From: Bacteroidota bacterium
GTDB taxonomy: Bacteria > Bacteroidota > Bacteroidia > NS11-12g > UBA955
Assembly: GCA_030836345.1 (NCBI GenBank)
Contig: JAURQA010000279.1
Span: forward strand, 1-7,210
Length of the DNA stretch: 7,210 nt
Direction: 5' to 3'
The position numbers and the translations under genes were made by a program. Positions 1 to 7,210 of the stretch are shown piece by piece; positions within the stretch are counted from its first letter, which is position 1, and each line of letters begins with the position of its first letter. The notes beneath the pieces were generated by a model. That model was not told the origin of the DNA. It did not search any database and saw nothing but the letters and a program-made list of their open reading frames with translations.

Positions 1-1
1 T

Positions 2-3000
2 GGCCGAATTGATGAGAGGCAGGCCTATCAATGTGATTTTAAAGACTATTACCCGGTATTCTTTCCCAATAACTCCAAATACTATCACAACGACAGTCAT
101 ATGCTTAATGATGACAAGTCCTATTATGATACAGTTACCAAAAAAATAAAACACATTTTTGATCCGAGTAAAAGAAACACCCTTAAAGCCATCGGACAAG
201 AAAGAACCTATGACCCCATTTGTTTACAAAGGCACTGGGACTTTGGAGATAAATATGCCTACAAATGCACAACTAACTATCACCTAAACATAAATAGATT
301 TAGCAATTGTAATGTTTCCACCCAGGAAGAACCTGTACATGTATACAAAAGCTGGAATCTTGTTAAGACGTATGATTTTGGAGCTCGTTCTATTTATGAA
401 ACGGCCTTTAATACCCAAAACGGAACCTGCTTCGAAAGACCTATTTACCCAGCAGATTCATTCATTTACTATTCAGACTCATTTATATTCGTCCCTGCGA
501 GTACTCAGGACTCTACGGATTATTTAAACCTTTATGCTGGTGAACATGTACAGTACTTTGCTGGAAAAACCTTTGTAGGTCCAGGAGAGGAACGAATAAC
601 AAGTTCAGTGATAATTCATATTCCGACCGGTCAATCGTTGTTAATAAGCGACTCAACAAACTTACCTTTTAATAGTTTAAATGGCCCACGAACCCTGCGC
701 TTGAAGAAGCATCAAATTATTAAAACCAATACCTCTGGGTCCTTTAATTTTATTCTTGGAAGGGTTGGTTTTACTAATCGATTGTTTAAGAATTATTGGA
801 CCCAGTATAAAAATAGTCATCCTCGCGCCAAGCGAATCTCGGTTGCACATGTAAACAAATTGAAGGACTTTGAAAACAGTTACAAAGTAGATTCCTTACT
901 ATTTGAACGATTATTCCAATCCGAAATTATCCAATGTTATAAAGTTCGGCTTCAGGAAAAAGATACCTGCAGCGTGCTGAAATGCACCTCTTTTGATGAG
1001 GAGACGGTTTCCATCATGAACCCCAAGGCCGGTGGATATAGAATAAGGCCCATTGTTACCAAACCATTTTGCCCTATTCCCATACCTGATTATAAATTGG
1101 ATCTAGATCTTACTTACTTAAAGCCGGGGTGCAGTGCTCCTTTGGTTTTCATTAATAAGGACTCTGCCAATCCCAAGAGCTCCTTTGTTTATGCAAACGG
1201 ACGTCTAGATTCATCCCTTTATAATAAATTAGGAGGCGCCACTACTTCGGCTTCTATTTCGTACGTTCCAGGCAGAGATTCATTTGGGTATAAAACAGTT
1301 GGAATTATTATGACCAATGGAGTGGGACAGTTTTATAACAGACCTGTTTGTAGGGATACTTTTTGGTATCATGATTTGGTGAACTTTCAACCACCCATTT
1401 TTAAGTTAAAGATATTTGATCCTGTTGCTAAAGAAGGAAACTACGTTCATGTGTGCAAAGGCGATGATATTTATTACCACATGCATGCCTCCAAACCCTA
1501 CAATTTGGAAGACTTTAATTTGCATGATTACTATTTCGAGAGTCCGTTTACAGGAAGAGATAAAAATCTAAATTACCAAGAAGTAATTAGAGATCATATG
1601 TTCTGGCGGACAGACTTGACTATTCCAGAAAAGCATTTGACGCATTCTTCTCACTTGCTTAATGATACTAAGTTCTGGAGTTCAGATTCGTTGGCAAAAA
1701 TGTATTCCATTTTAAGAAACAAGACTATAAAGAAATACTATAATTATGCCGTTCTCATCAAGCAGGTTGGTCAGCAGAGGCACGATGAATGTAAAAATTC
1801 AACCTCGGTTACTCCAATAATTACCAGTGATACTATTTTAACTGGTTTTGCAACCGCTTTTGACACCATTATTGACCTAAGTAAGTCTCGAGAGATTTTA
1901 GAAACCATGGCTTTTTATAAAGGGTTTGAAACCAATAACTTAACGGATAAAGAATTAATACAACTTATTTGGAATGGGATAGGAGTTATTAATGACCCTA
2001 ATACTGGATCCTTTGGTTGTTTGGATACTGCCGGACTTAACCTCTCACCCTTTTATACGATTAAACCGAGGCAAAGATATGTTTTGCATCCACGAGATAC
2101 AGCTTTGGTTGGCTATAATCATAAGGAAATAGGACTTGATACTTTACCCAGCGGAGTTATCCGAAAAAAATATTTGCATAGCCATCGTTTTACAACCAAG
2201 CATAATACGGGATACTTAGTAAGTTCCATTTCTAATTATGATAATCGCTGTTTTAAAAATGACTTTGCCAGAATAACCTCGGGGTTTTATCATCAGATTC
2301 ATTTTACAGATACCATTTTGTGTTCTGCTGCAATTGATGAATTCAAGTTTATTCCACAAATTGAGTATTTCTCTGGCACTTTACCTTGGTACTTTGGACC
2401 CGAAGCGCAATGGGCAAATACTCAAAGGCAAAACGATTACAAAGCAGGAAAAAAGGATCGTGAAATGCCTCCTATTTGGGATTGGAACGCATTTGATAAT
2501 TCGACCAGCCCTAGCACCTACAACGGAAGTTACCCTCATGGCGCCACGGGTGGTATTCTAAGTTCCACTGACACCATTCCAATAAGTCGTTTTGGAACTC
2601 CACCCATGTATTACAGCGGAGATACTGGAGTATATCTTTTTAGCTCTATAACCATGGATAGTATGGGTTGTAGGGATACCTTTAGCCAAAATATTTATGT
2701 TATTGAACCTAGGCCCAACTTTAAGAATGACTTTGATATTACGAATTGTAGGAACTTTGTTACCTTGGTTGACAGTTCCTTTTTCTTGGAACCTTGGATT
2801 CTGGCAAAAAATAAATGTCCAAATAAGCAAAAACCGTTCATTCAAAAATGGGTAATCGAATGGGGAGATACTTCTCAACCATCTATTTTTACTAGAGAAG
2901 ATTTTACTAAGCCAGGTTTCCCTAAAAGCATAGGTCATCTCTATGAATTTAGGGGGGAAAAAGCCATAACGCTCACCATTACCACAGAAAATGGGTGTGA

Positions 3001-4177
3001 ATCTTCCATCGTTAAGAAAGTTAAGATTCCTGGCCCAGAACCTCGGTTCAAATTTGTTGGCACAGATAGTAATATTATTTATCTATGTTTGGGAGACACT
3101 GCACATTTTCAGAATACTACTTTAAAAGCAACTCCGGCGAGCCAGTGGAAGTGGGAATTTGGTGATGGTGTTTTTAATAATAAAAGTGACACTTTTCAAT
3201 CTTACATATACAAAGCCCCTGGTCGTTATTTAATAAAGCTCACGCAATACGACAGCATTTTTGTTCCCCCAAATATTCGGGCTTTCTGCAGTGGGAACTT
3301 TCCGGCGGATACCAACATTTTTAAAATGATCGCCATTGTAAAAGACAAGGAGCCTATAGAAGGTAGGCTGGAAGAAGAGATTCTTTGTCCAGGTCAAGTG
3401 CAAACGTTTATTGACGAAAGTTCAAGTGCCTATAATAATTATCAATGGAGTGCAAAAGGCCCCAATGGACAAAATATATTTTTTGATACGAGCGGTAAGC
3501 AAACCAAGGTCTCTTTTAGAATCCCTGGGCAATATCAAGTAATTCACAATGCCACCTTTGATCTCAACTGGCCTCCACCAAAATGCTCAGATGAGCCTGA
3601 CACTTTACGCTTTTTTGTAGATTCTGTTATTGCAGATTTTACCATTGATACAACCTTAACTCCCAAAATTTGCTTTACGGAAACCTCGATTAATAGCACT
3701 ACGTTTAGATGGGGTTTTTACCATAACTCAGATATTCTAAAATCGGGGGAGAAATTTAATCTCGATGAGCTCACCACTGGAAAAACCATTTGTAATGCTT
3801 ATGAACAAGGTGGAGAAATATGGATTTGCTTAGTTGCAGAAAATGAAAATGGGTGTAGGGACACTATATGTAAACCCATTGAACTAAATATTTTCCTTTA
3901 CCTAGCCAATGTTTTTACCCCTGGAAATGAAGATGGTAAGAACGATAGATATAAATTCTTGGTTAAAGGGACAGAGGAATTTGAAGTGGACATTTATAAC
4001 CGATGGAATGAGCATGTATTCCATAGCGAAGATAAAAATTATCACTGGAACGGAAAAGTATTTAACACCGGTTCCCAAGTCCCCGACGGAACTTACTTCT
4101 ACATTTTTAAATATAAGTTTAGAGGCAGCAAGTCGAAACTTGTAAGAGGATCCGTTATGGTTATTAGGGATAAATAA
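2..4177 (+). CDS. Giant secreted PKD/Ig-like repeat protein with T9SS type B sorting domain (5' partial)
   Basis: This is the C-terminal part (at least 1391 residues) of a large exported protein, probably a surface structural or adhesive protein. The frame is open to the window edge. The ATG at 101 is internal: 33 codons precede it without a stop, and it sits inside a module. Residues below count from that ATG. PKD-like core motifs occur at 46-50 (WDFGD), 920-923 (EWGD) and 1018-1023 (WEFGDG), with weaker Trp-centred equivalents near 1116 and 1204. Modules often open with a Cys before a beta strand (C344, C452, C883, C996, C1096, C1191) and close with a GCxDT-type motif (C417, C640, C857, C966, C1252). 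Residues 1266-1358 form the gliding-motility-associated C-terminal domain. Residues about 60-850 are too divergent for me to assign every module. PKD folds in such proteins usually mediate binding or spacing; the ligand is unknown. No catalytic domain is visible. The signal peptide, expected at the missing N-terminus, cannot be checked. Confidence 0.92.
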   Translation, partial: GRIDERQAYQCDFKDYYPVFFPNNSKYYHNDSHMLNDDKSYYDTVTKKIKHIFDPSKRNTLKAIGQERTYDPICLQRHWDFGDKYAYKCTTNYHLNINRFSNCNVSTQEEPVHVYKSWNLVKTYDFGARSIYETAFNTQNGTCFERPIYPADSFIYYSDSFIFVPASTQDSTDYLNLYAGEHVQYFAGKTFVGPGEERITSSVIIHIPTGQSLLISDSTNLPFNSLNGPRTLRLKKHQIIKTNTSGSFNFILGRVGFTNRLFKNYWTQYKNSHPRAKRISVAHVNKLKDFENSYKVDSLLFERLFQSEIIQCYKVRLQEKDTCSVLKCTSFDEETVSIMNPKAGGYRIRPIVTKPFCPIPIPDYKLDLDLTYLKPGCSAPLVFINKDSANPKSSFVYANGRLDSSLYNKLGGATTSASISYVPGRDSFGYKTVGIIMTNGVGQFYNRPVCRDTFWYHDLVNFQPPIFKLKIFDPVAKEGNYVHVCKGDDIYYHMHASKPYNLEDFNLHDYYFESPFTGRDKNLNYQEVIRDHMFWRTDLTIPEKHLTHSSHLLNDTKFWSSDSLAKMYSILRNKTIKKYYNYAVLIKQVGQQRHDECKNSTSVTPIITSDTILTGFATAFDTIIDLSKSREILETMAFYKGFETNNLTDKELIQLIWNGIGVINDPNTGSFGCLDTAGLNLSPFYTIKPRQRYVLHPRDTALVGYNHKEIGLDTLPSGVIRKKYLHSHRFTTKHNTGYLVSSISNYDNRCFKNDFARITSGFYHQIHFTDTILCSAAIDEFKFIPQIEYFSGTLPWYFGPEAQWANTQRQNDYKAGKKDREMPPIWDWNAFDNSTSPSTYNGSYPHGATGGILSSTDTIPISRFGTPPMYYSGDTGVYLFSSITMDSMGCRDTFSQNIYVIEPRPNFKNDFDITNCRNFVTLVDSSFFLEPWILAKNKCPNKQKPFIQKWVIEWGDTSQPSIFTREDFTKPGFPKSIGHLYEFRGEKAITLTITTENGCESSIVKKVKIPGPEPRFKFVGTDSNIIYLCLGDTAHFQNTTLKATPASQWKWEFGDGVFNNKSDTFQSYIYKAPGRYLIKLTQYDSIFVPPNIRAFCSGNFPADTNIFKMIAIVKDKEPIEGRLEEEILCPGQVQTFIDESSSAYNNYQWSAKGPNGQNIFFDTSGKQTKVSFRIPGQYQVIHNATFDLNWPPPKCSDEPDTLRFFVDSVIADFTIDTTLTPKICFTETSINSTTFRWGFYHNSDILKSGEKFNLDELTTGKTICNAYEQGGEIWICLVAENENGCRDTICKPIELNIFLYLANVFTPGNEDGKNDRYKFLVKGTEEFEVDIYNRWNEHVFHSEDKNYHWNGKVFNTGSQVPDGTYFYIFKYKFRGSKSKLVRGSVMVIRDK
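2747..3892 (+). other. Tandem PKD/Ig-like module cluster in the secreted protein
   Basis: This is the clearest stretch of repeated modules in the large protein. About four successive units can be read. Unit one runs from C883 (NCRNFVTLVDSS) through EWGD at 920-923 to NGCESS near 966. Unit two runs from C996 (CLGDTAHFQNTT) through WEFGDG at 1018-1023 and a PGRYLIKLTQ strand. Unit three starts at C1096 (CPGQVQTFIDESS), has W1116, and carries a PGQYQVIHN strand. Unit four starts at C1191, has RWGF near 1204, and ends at NGCRDTIC near 1252. The order Cys-strand, W-x-(F/W)-GD, P-G-x-Y strand, GCxDT is the usual layout of PKD-like domains in Bacteroidota surface proteins. Module borders are judged by eye; the cysteines may form disulfides after export, which is inference. 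Confidence 0.72.
3896..4174 (+). other. Gliding-motility-associated C-terminal (T9SS type B sorting) domain
   Basis: The last 93 residues (1266-1358) match the family pattern in order. VFTPGNEDGKND at 1271-1282 is the hallmark opening. It is followed by an IYNRWNEHVF strand (family form: fNRWG-lVF, here Asn replaces the usual Gly), a WNGK motif, VPDGTYFY, and a closing beta strand that ends five bases before the stop codon in VIRDK. This domain directs export across the outer membrane by the type IX secretion system and attachment to, or release from, the cell surface. It is what identifies the host as a Bacteroidota member and the protein as extracellular. Confidence 0.93.
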
Positions 4178-4287
4178 TTATTTGGTATTTCAGATTTAAG
4201 GTCACAACTCAAGTGCTAGCCATATCCTTAAACCTCCAAACGACATTTTTCTTTCTAATTTACTGAGCTATGATCCTGTTAAAAATA
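4178..4287. other. Intergenic gap after the secreted-protein gene, no gene seen
   Basis: This short AT-rich spacer lies between the stop of the plus-strand secreted-protein gene and the stop of the minus-strand gene remnant. The only structure I see is a 7-bp inverted repeat (TTTAAGG at 4195-4201 and CCTTAAA at 4226-4232) around a 24-base loop, with a T-rich run at about 4246-4256. It could be a weak transcription stop for the plus-strand gene, but the stem is AT-rich, the loop is long and the T-run is 13 bases away, so I do not call it a terminator. Confidence 0.4.
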
Positions 4288-4768
4288 TCAAACACTTGAC
4301 TGTTTCTCACCATACATAGAATTGCGTTTAGCCAGACCATGTTGATAATACCGATCCGCCAGCCATTTAATAAATCTAGAAGCCTGCAACCAAGAAAGAC
4401 CCAAAACCAGTGAATCGAAATAACTGTGATTCAATAAATAATGCTTATCAAAGCTGTCGGAAAGATCCATCATATATTCGAATACGTTCTCATAATAATT
4501 AAAAACCATCTCTAGTATTTTGAATGACCTGGAAGGCACCAGCCATAACAGCAGGAGAGATGTCGTAAATTTGGTTTAAACAAGCCAAATAAATCAAGTA
4601 ATCACTGTTTGGAATAAGATCCTCGGAAATTAAAAAATGCGTGCTATCTTATTTAGAGAGTCTTTCAATCCTTTCTGTAAATAAAGATTTAATAATTGAT
4701 TAAGTAGGATTACTATTAGTAATCGTTTCATCGGCATGAGTTAATAGAAGCTGAGAATTATAAGACTC
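4288..4768 (-). pseudogene. Decayed gene of unknown family (frameshift plus probable in-frame stops)
   Basis: Two minus-strand open stretches in different frames read as one protein. The upstream part (4648 to 4502, 49 codons) contains SEDLIPNSDYLIYLACLNQ and ISPAVMAGAFQVIQ and ends at a TAA at 4501-4499. The downstream part, a 73-residue stretch from 4509 to a TGA at 4290-4288, contains YYENVFEYMMDLSDSFDKHY and SWLQASRFIKWLADRYYQHG. Dropping one T from the run of five at 4501-4505 joins them smoothly through RDGFNYYEN. Upstream of 4648 the same frame still looks coding (THADETITNSNPT, then SLFTERIERLSK) but is broken by stops at 4771-4769, 4702-4700 and 4651-4649, each one C-to-T change from a Gln codon. 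No start codon is identifiable. A GTG at 4539 or ATG at 4509 could start only the downstream piece, which would be a fragment. It lies on the same strand as metH, about 40 bases after it, but no link in function is visible. I do not recognise the family. Chance open frames cannot be fully excluded. Confidence 0.55.
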
Positions 4769-4808
4769 CTATTCTGTGTTAAGCGCTAAAACAGTTGTTT
4801 TTCTTCGA

Positions 4809-7210
4809 TTACAACAAACTTGGCCTTAACCATTTCCTTGCCACGTCAATATTAATTCCTTTACGGTCTGCATAGTTCTTTAATTGGTCCTCACCTATTT
4901 TTCCCAAACCAAAGTACTTGCTCTGGGGGTGGGCGAAATAATAACCCGAAACTGCAGCAGCTGGCCACATGGCCATGCTTTCTGTAAGTTCAATTCCCAC
5001 AGAGTTTGCACCCAACAATTCAAAAATGCTTGGTTTTTCTAAATGGTCCGGACAAGCAGGATAGCCTGGGGCCGGTCTTATTCCCTGATATTCCTCTTTA
5101 ACCAGTTCCTCATTACTCAGATTTTCATTCTTGGCGTATCCCCAATACTTTGTTCTTACCTCACGATGCAACTTTTCTGCAAACGATTCCGCCAACCGAT
5201 CGGCTAGAGCTTTGAGAAGAATAGAGTTATAATCATCTCCACTATCGTCATATACTTTTATTTTATTTTCGATGCCCAATCCAGCAGTCACAGCAAAACA
5301 ACCAATATAATCATCACTTGGCGCAATGTAATCAGCCAGTGCTAGGTTTGGAATTCCTTGTGACATCTTCCGTTGTTGGCGCAATGTGTGAAAGGTCTTA
5401 ATTACAATTCCATTCTCATCCAAAACCTCGATATCATCCCCCTTTGACTGAGCTCGAAAGATCCCAAATACGCCATTAGCTTGCACCCATCTTTCAGAAA
5501 TCATTTGATCTAACATGGCCTTGGCGTCATTAAATAGTTTGGTGGCTTCTTCGCCTACTACAGTATCTTTAAGTATAGCTGGATATTGACCTTTCAATTG
5601 CCATGTTTGAAAAAATGGGGTCCAATCAATTGTTTCAACTAAATGCTCTAAAGGGTAATTCTCTATATTTTGTATTCCCAAAAAGTTAGGCTTTTGAATG
5701 GTTGAAAAGTTACATATTTGCTTATTCTGAACCGCCTGTTCATAAGTTAAAATATCTTTGTTTTTTTGTTTTTCAGCATGAGAAATACTTAGGTTTTTGT
5801 ATTCTTCTTTAATCTTTTTGGAAAACCCTGATTTGTTTTCTGGATCCAATAACTGACCTGCGACAGGAACAGCCCTACTCGCATCTAAAACATGCACCAC
5901 CGTGTTGGCATATTCTGGAGCGACTTTTACCGCGGTATGCATTCTACTTGTAGTTGCTCCACCCACAAGTAATGGCTGTTTCATACCTCTTTTTTGCATT
6001 TCCGTTGCCACATCAACCATTTCATCTAAGCTTGGAGTAATTAAGCCGCTGAGGCCTATAATATCAGCTCCCCACTCTTCTGCACGTTTTAGAATTTTAT
6101 CGGCAGGAACCATAACGCCCATGTCTTCAATGACATAATTGTTGCACGCGAGCACTACTCCAACAATATTTTTTCCAATATCATGAACATCTCCCTTTAC
6201 AGTGGCGAGTAAAATTTTACCCGCTCCTTTTCCGTCTATCTCTTGTTTTTCTGCTTCTAAAAAAGGTTGCAAATACGCGACGGCTTTTTTCATAACCCTT
6301 GCGCTTTTTACCACTTGAGGAAGAAACATCTTTCCTGCACCAAATAAATCTCCCACCACATTCATTCCATCCATAAGAGGCCCTTCAATAACCTCTAATG
6401 GTTTATTAAATTGCTGGCGACACTCTTCGGTATCCTCCTCAATAAACTCGTCCATACCCTTAACTAAAGCATGGGATAAGCGTTCATTAATGGGCAAGTT
6501 TCTCCACTCCTTTACTTGCGCTACTTCTTGTTTTTTGCCTTTAACTGTTTCGGCGAATTGAATTAATTCTTCTGTGGCATTGGGATGTTTATTCCATAAA
6601 ACATTTTCTACTTTTATCAATAGTTCTTCAGGTATTTCATCATATACCTCAATCATACCAGCGTTTACAATTCCCATATCCATTCCCTCTTGAATAGCAC
6701 GGTATAAAAAGGCTGAATGCATGGCCTCACGCACCACATCATTACCTCTAAAACTAAAGGAAATATTACTTACACCTCCACTCACCTTAGCATGTGGCAA
6801 ATTTTCTTTAATCCATCTTGTAGCCCGTATAAAATCAACAGCATAATTATTATGCTCATCCATTCCCGTAGCTACTGTTAAAATATTGGGATCAAAAACA
6901 ATGTCATGTGGATTAAAGCCCACTTGGTCCACTAAAATATCATAACTCCGTTGGCAAATTTCAATTCTTCTCTGATAGGAATCTGCCTGGCCTGTTTCGT
7001 CAAAAGCCATAACCACTGTTGCAGCTCCAAAGCGTTTGATAATACGGGCTTTTCTTTTGAACTCTTCTTCACCATCTTTTAGGGAAATTGAATTTACAAT
7101 ACCCTTCCCCTGCAAACACTTGAGGCCTGCAACAATTACTTCCCATTTACTGCTATCTACCATGATAGGTACTCTGCATATATCAGGCTCCGCACCAATG
7201 AGATTTAAAA
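4809..7210 (-). CDS. metH: Cobalamin-dependent methionine synthase MetH (5' partial)
   Basis: This cytoplasmic enzyme transfers the methyl group of 5-methyltetrahydrofolate through cobalamin to homocysteine, giving methionine and tetrahydrofolate. The frame is open to the right edge. The ATG at 7163 is internal, inside the conserved [10 protein letters not shown], with [12 protein letters not shown] still coding before it. Residues below count from that Met. The folate (pterin) domain is seen to about 200 ([34 protein letters not shown]). The B12 cap domain is about 225-310 ([18 protein letters not shown]). The B12 domain has GDVHDIGKN at 324-332; His327 is the lower cobalt ligand (E. coli H759), supported by D325, S372, T376 and S378. 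The AdoMet reactivation domain is about 500-784, with D513, E659, E690 and RPAPGY at 696-701 matching E. coli D946, E1097, E1128 and R1134-Y1139. All checked key residues are present and the C-terminus is complete, so the visible part looks functional. About 430 residues are missing compared with the 1227-residue E. coli enzyme, including the zinc and homocysteine domain, which some Bacteroidota encode as a separate gene. Confidence 0.98.
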   Translation of the reverse strand, partial: LNLIGAEPDICRVPIMVDSSKWEVIVAGLKCLQGKGIVNSISLKDGEEEFKRKARIIKRFGAATVVMAFDETGQADSYQRRIEICQRSYDILVDQVGFNPHDIVFDPNILTVATGMDEHNNYAVDFIRATRWIKENLPHAKVSGGVSNISFSFRGNDVVREAMHSAFLYRAIQEGMDMGIVNAGMIEVYDEIPEELLIKVENVLWNKHPNATEELIQFAETVKGKKQEVAQVKEWRNLPINERLSHALVKGMDEFIEEDTEECRQQFNKPLEVIEGPLMDGMNVVGDLFGAGKMFLPQVVKSARVMKKAVAYLQPFLEAEKQEIDGKGAGKILLATVKGDVHDIGKNIVGVVLACNNYVIEDMGVMVPADKILKRAEEWGADIIGLSGLITPSLDEMVDVATEMQKRGMKQPLLVGGATTSRMHTAVKVAPEYANTVVHVLDASRAVPVAGQLLDPENKSGFSKKIKEEYKNLSISHAEKQKNKDILTYEQAVQNKQICNFSTIQKPNFLGIQNIENYPLEHLVETIDWTPFFQTWQLKGQYPAILKDTVVGEEATKLFNDAKAMLDQMISERWVQANGVFGIFRAQSKGDDIEVLDENGIVIKTFHTLRQQRKMSQGIPNLALADYIAPSDDYIGCFAVTAGLGIENKIKVYDDSGDDYNSILLKALADRLAESFAEKLHREVRTKYWGYAKNENLSNEELVKEEYQGIRPAPGYPACPDHLEKPSIFELLGANSVGIELTESMAMWPAAAVSGYYFAHPQSKYFGLGKIGEDQLKNYADRKGINIDVARKWLRPSLL
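6168..6194 (-). other. Cobalamin-binding motif of MetH (DxHxxG)
   Basis: These nine codons encode GDVHDIGKN. The Asp and His of the DxHxxG signature are intact; the His replaces dimethylbenzimidazole as the lower axial ligand of cobalt (base-off, His-on binding). The partner motifs SGLITPS and GGATTS follow about 45 and 70 residues later in the same Rossmann-like domain. This shows the host depends on B12 for this enzyme, made or imported. Confidence 0.95.

Noticed and set aside
312..527. 71-codon plus-strand frame overlapping the secreted-protein gene (similar ones at 2334-2561 and 3909-4145)
   Set aside because: All are out-of-frame readings inside the large gene, the last one across the conserved sorting domain; none has domain support.
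2558..2938. 126-codon minus-strand open frame opposite the secreted-protein gene
   Set aside because: It lies wholly inside a well-supported PKD module on the other strand, and its translation shows no recognisable domain; it is a shadow of the real gene.
4195..4232. 7-bp inverted repeat as a terminator of the secreted-protein gene
   Set aside because: The stem is AT-rich, the loop is 24 bases and the T-run is not adjacent; too weak to call.
4288..4539. Intact 83-residue gene starting at GTG 4539
   Set aside because: Its first ten codons overlap the better-looking upstream frame, no ribosome binding site is evident, and the protein-like sequence clearly continues upstream in another frame, so it is better read as part of a broken gene.
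4499..4771. Stop codon reassignment (TAA or TAG read as Gln) or programmed frameshift rescuing the remnant
   Set aside because: Both neighbouring genes end at TAA and contain no internal TAA or TAG, and no slippery site with a downstream structure is apparent; decay is the simpler explanation.
4788..4801. AAAAC-AGTT-GTTTT hairpin just past the metH stop as a terminator
   Set aside because: The stem is only five base pairs, four of them A-T, and no T-tract follows on the minus strand.
4178..4808. Insertion sequence, tRNA, CRISPR or small RNA in the gap
   Set aside because: I saw no terminal inverted repeats, target duplications, tRNA-like cloverleaf ends, spaced direct repeats or strong stable stems.
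5902..6138. 78-codon plus-strand open frame inside metH
   Set aside because: It is antisense to the highly conserved B12-binding domain of MetH; the opposite strand fully explains the sequence.

Overview
The window looks like a piece of a Bacteroidota chromosome. It is AT-rich, and its first gene ends in the gliding-motility-associated C-terminal domain that serves as a type B cargo signal for the type IX secretion system (T9SS), a system confined to the Bacteroidota and close relatives. I cannot place it below phylum level from the sequence alone.

There are three blocks. (1) Positions 2-4177, plus strand: the 3' part of a gene for a very large secreted protein. It is made of Cys-marked PKD/Ig-like modules followed by the T9SS sorting domain. 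The reading frame is open to the left edge, so the true start and signal peptide lie outside the window. (2) Positions 4178-4808: a 631-base stretch without an intact gene. Most of it (about 4288-4768, minus strand) reads as a decayed protein gene with a frameshift at a homopolymer and, in the most natural frame, three in-frame stops. I do not recognise its family. (3) Positions 4809-7210, minus strand: cobalamin-dependent methionine synthase (metH), running off the right edge. The window holds most of the folate-binding domain, the B12 cap and B12-binding domains, and the complete AdoMet-binding reactivation domain. The homocysteine-binding module, if it is part of the same polypeptide, lies outside.

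The two intact genes converge on the decayed region and have no evident functional link: one makes an exported surface protein, the other a cytoplasmic enzyme of methionine and folate metabolism. I found no RNA gene, mobile element, CRISPR array or convincing terminator. I see no new multi-gene system here. The points most worth a second look are the gene remnant between the two convergent genes and the unusual middle of the giant secreted protein.
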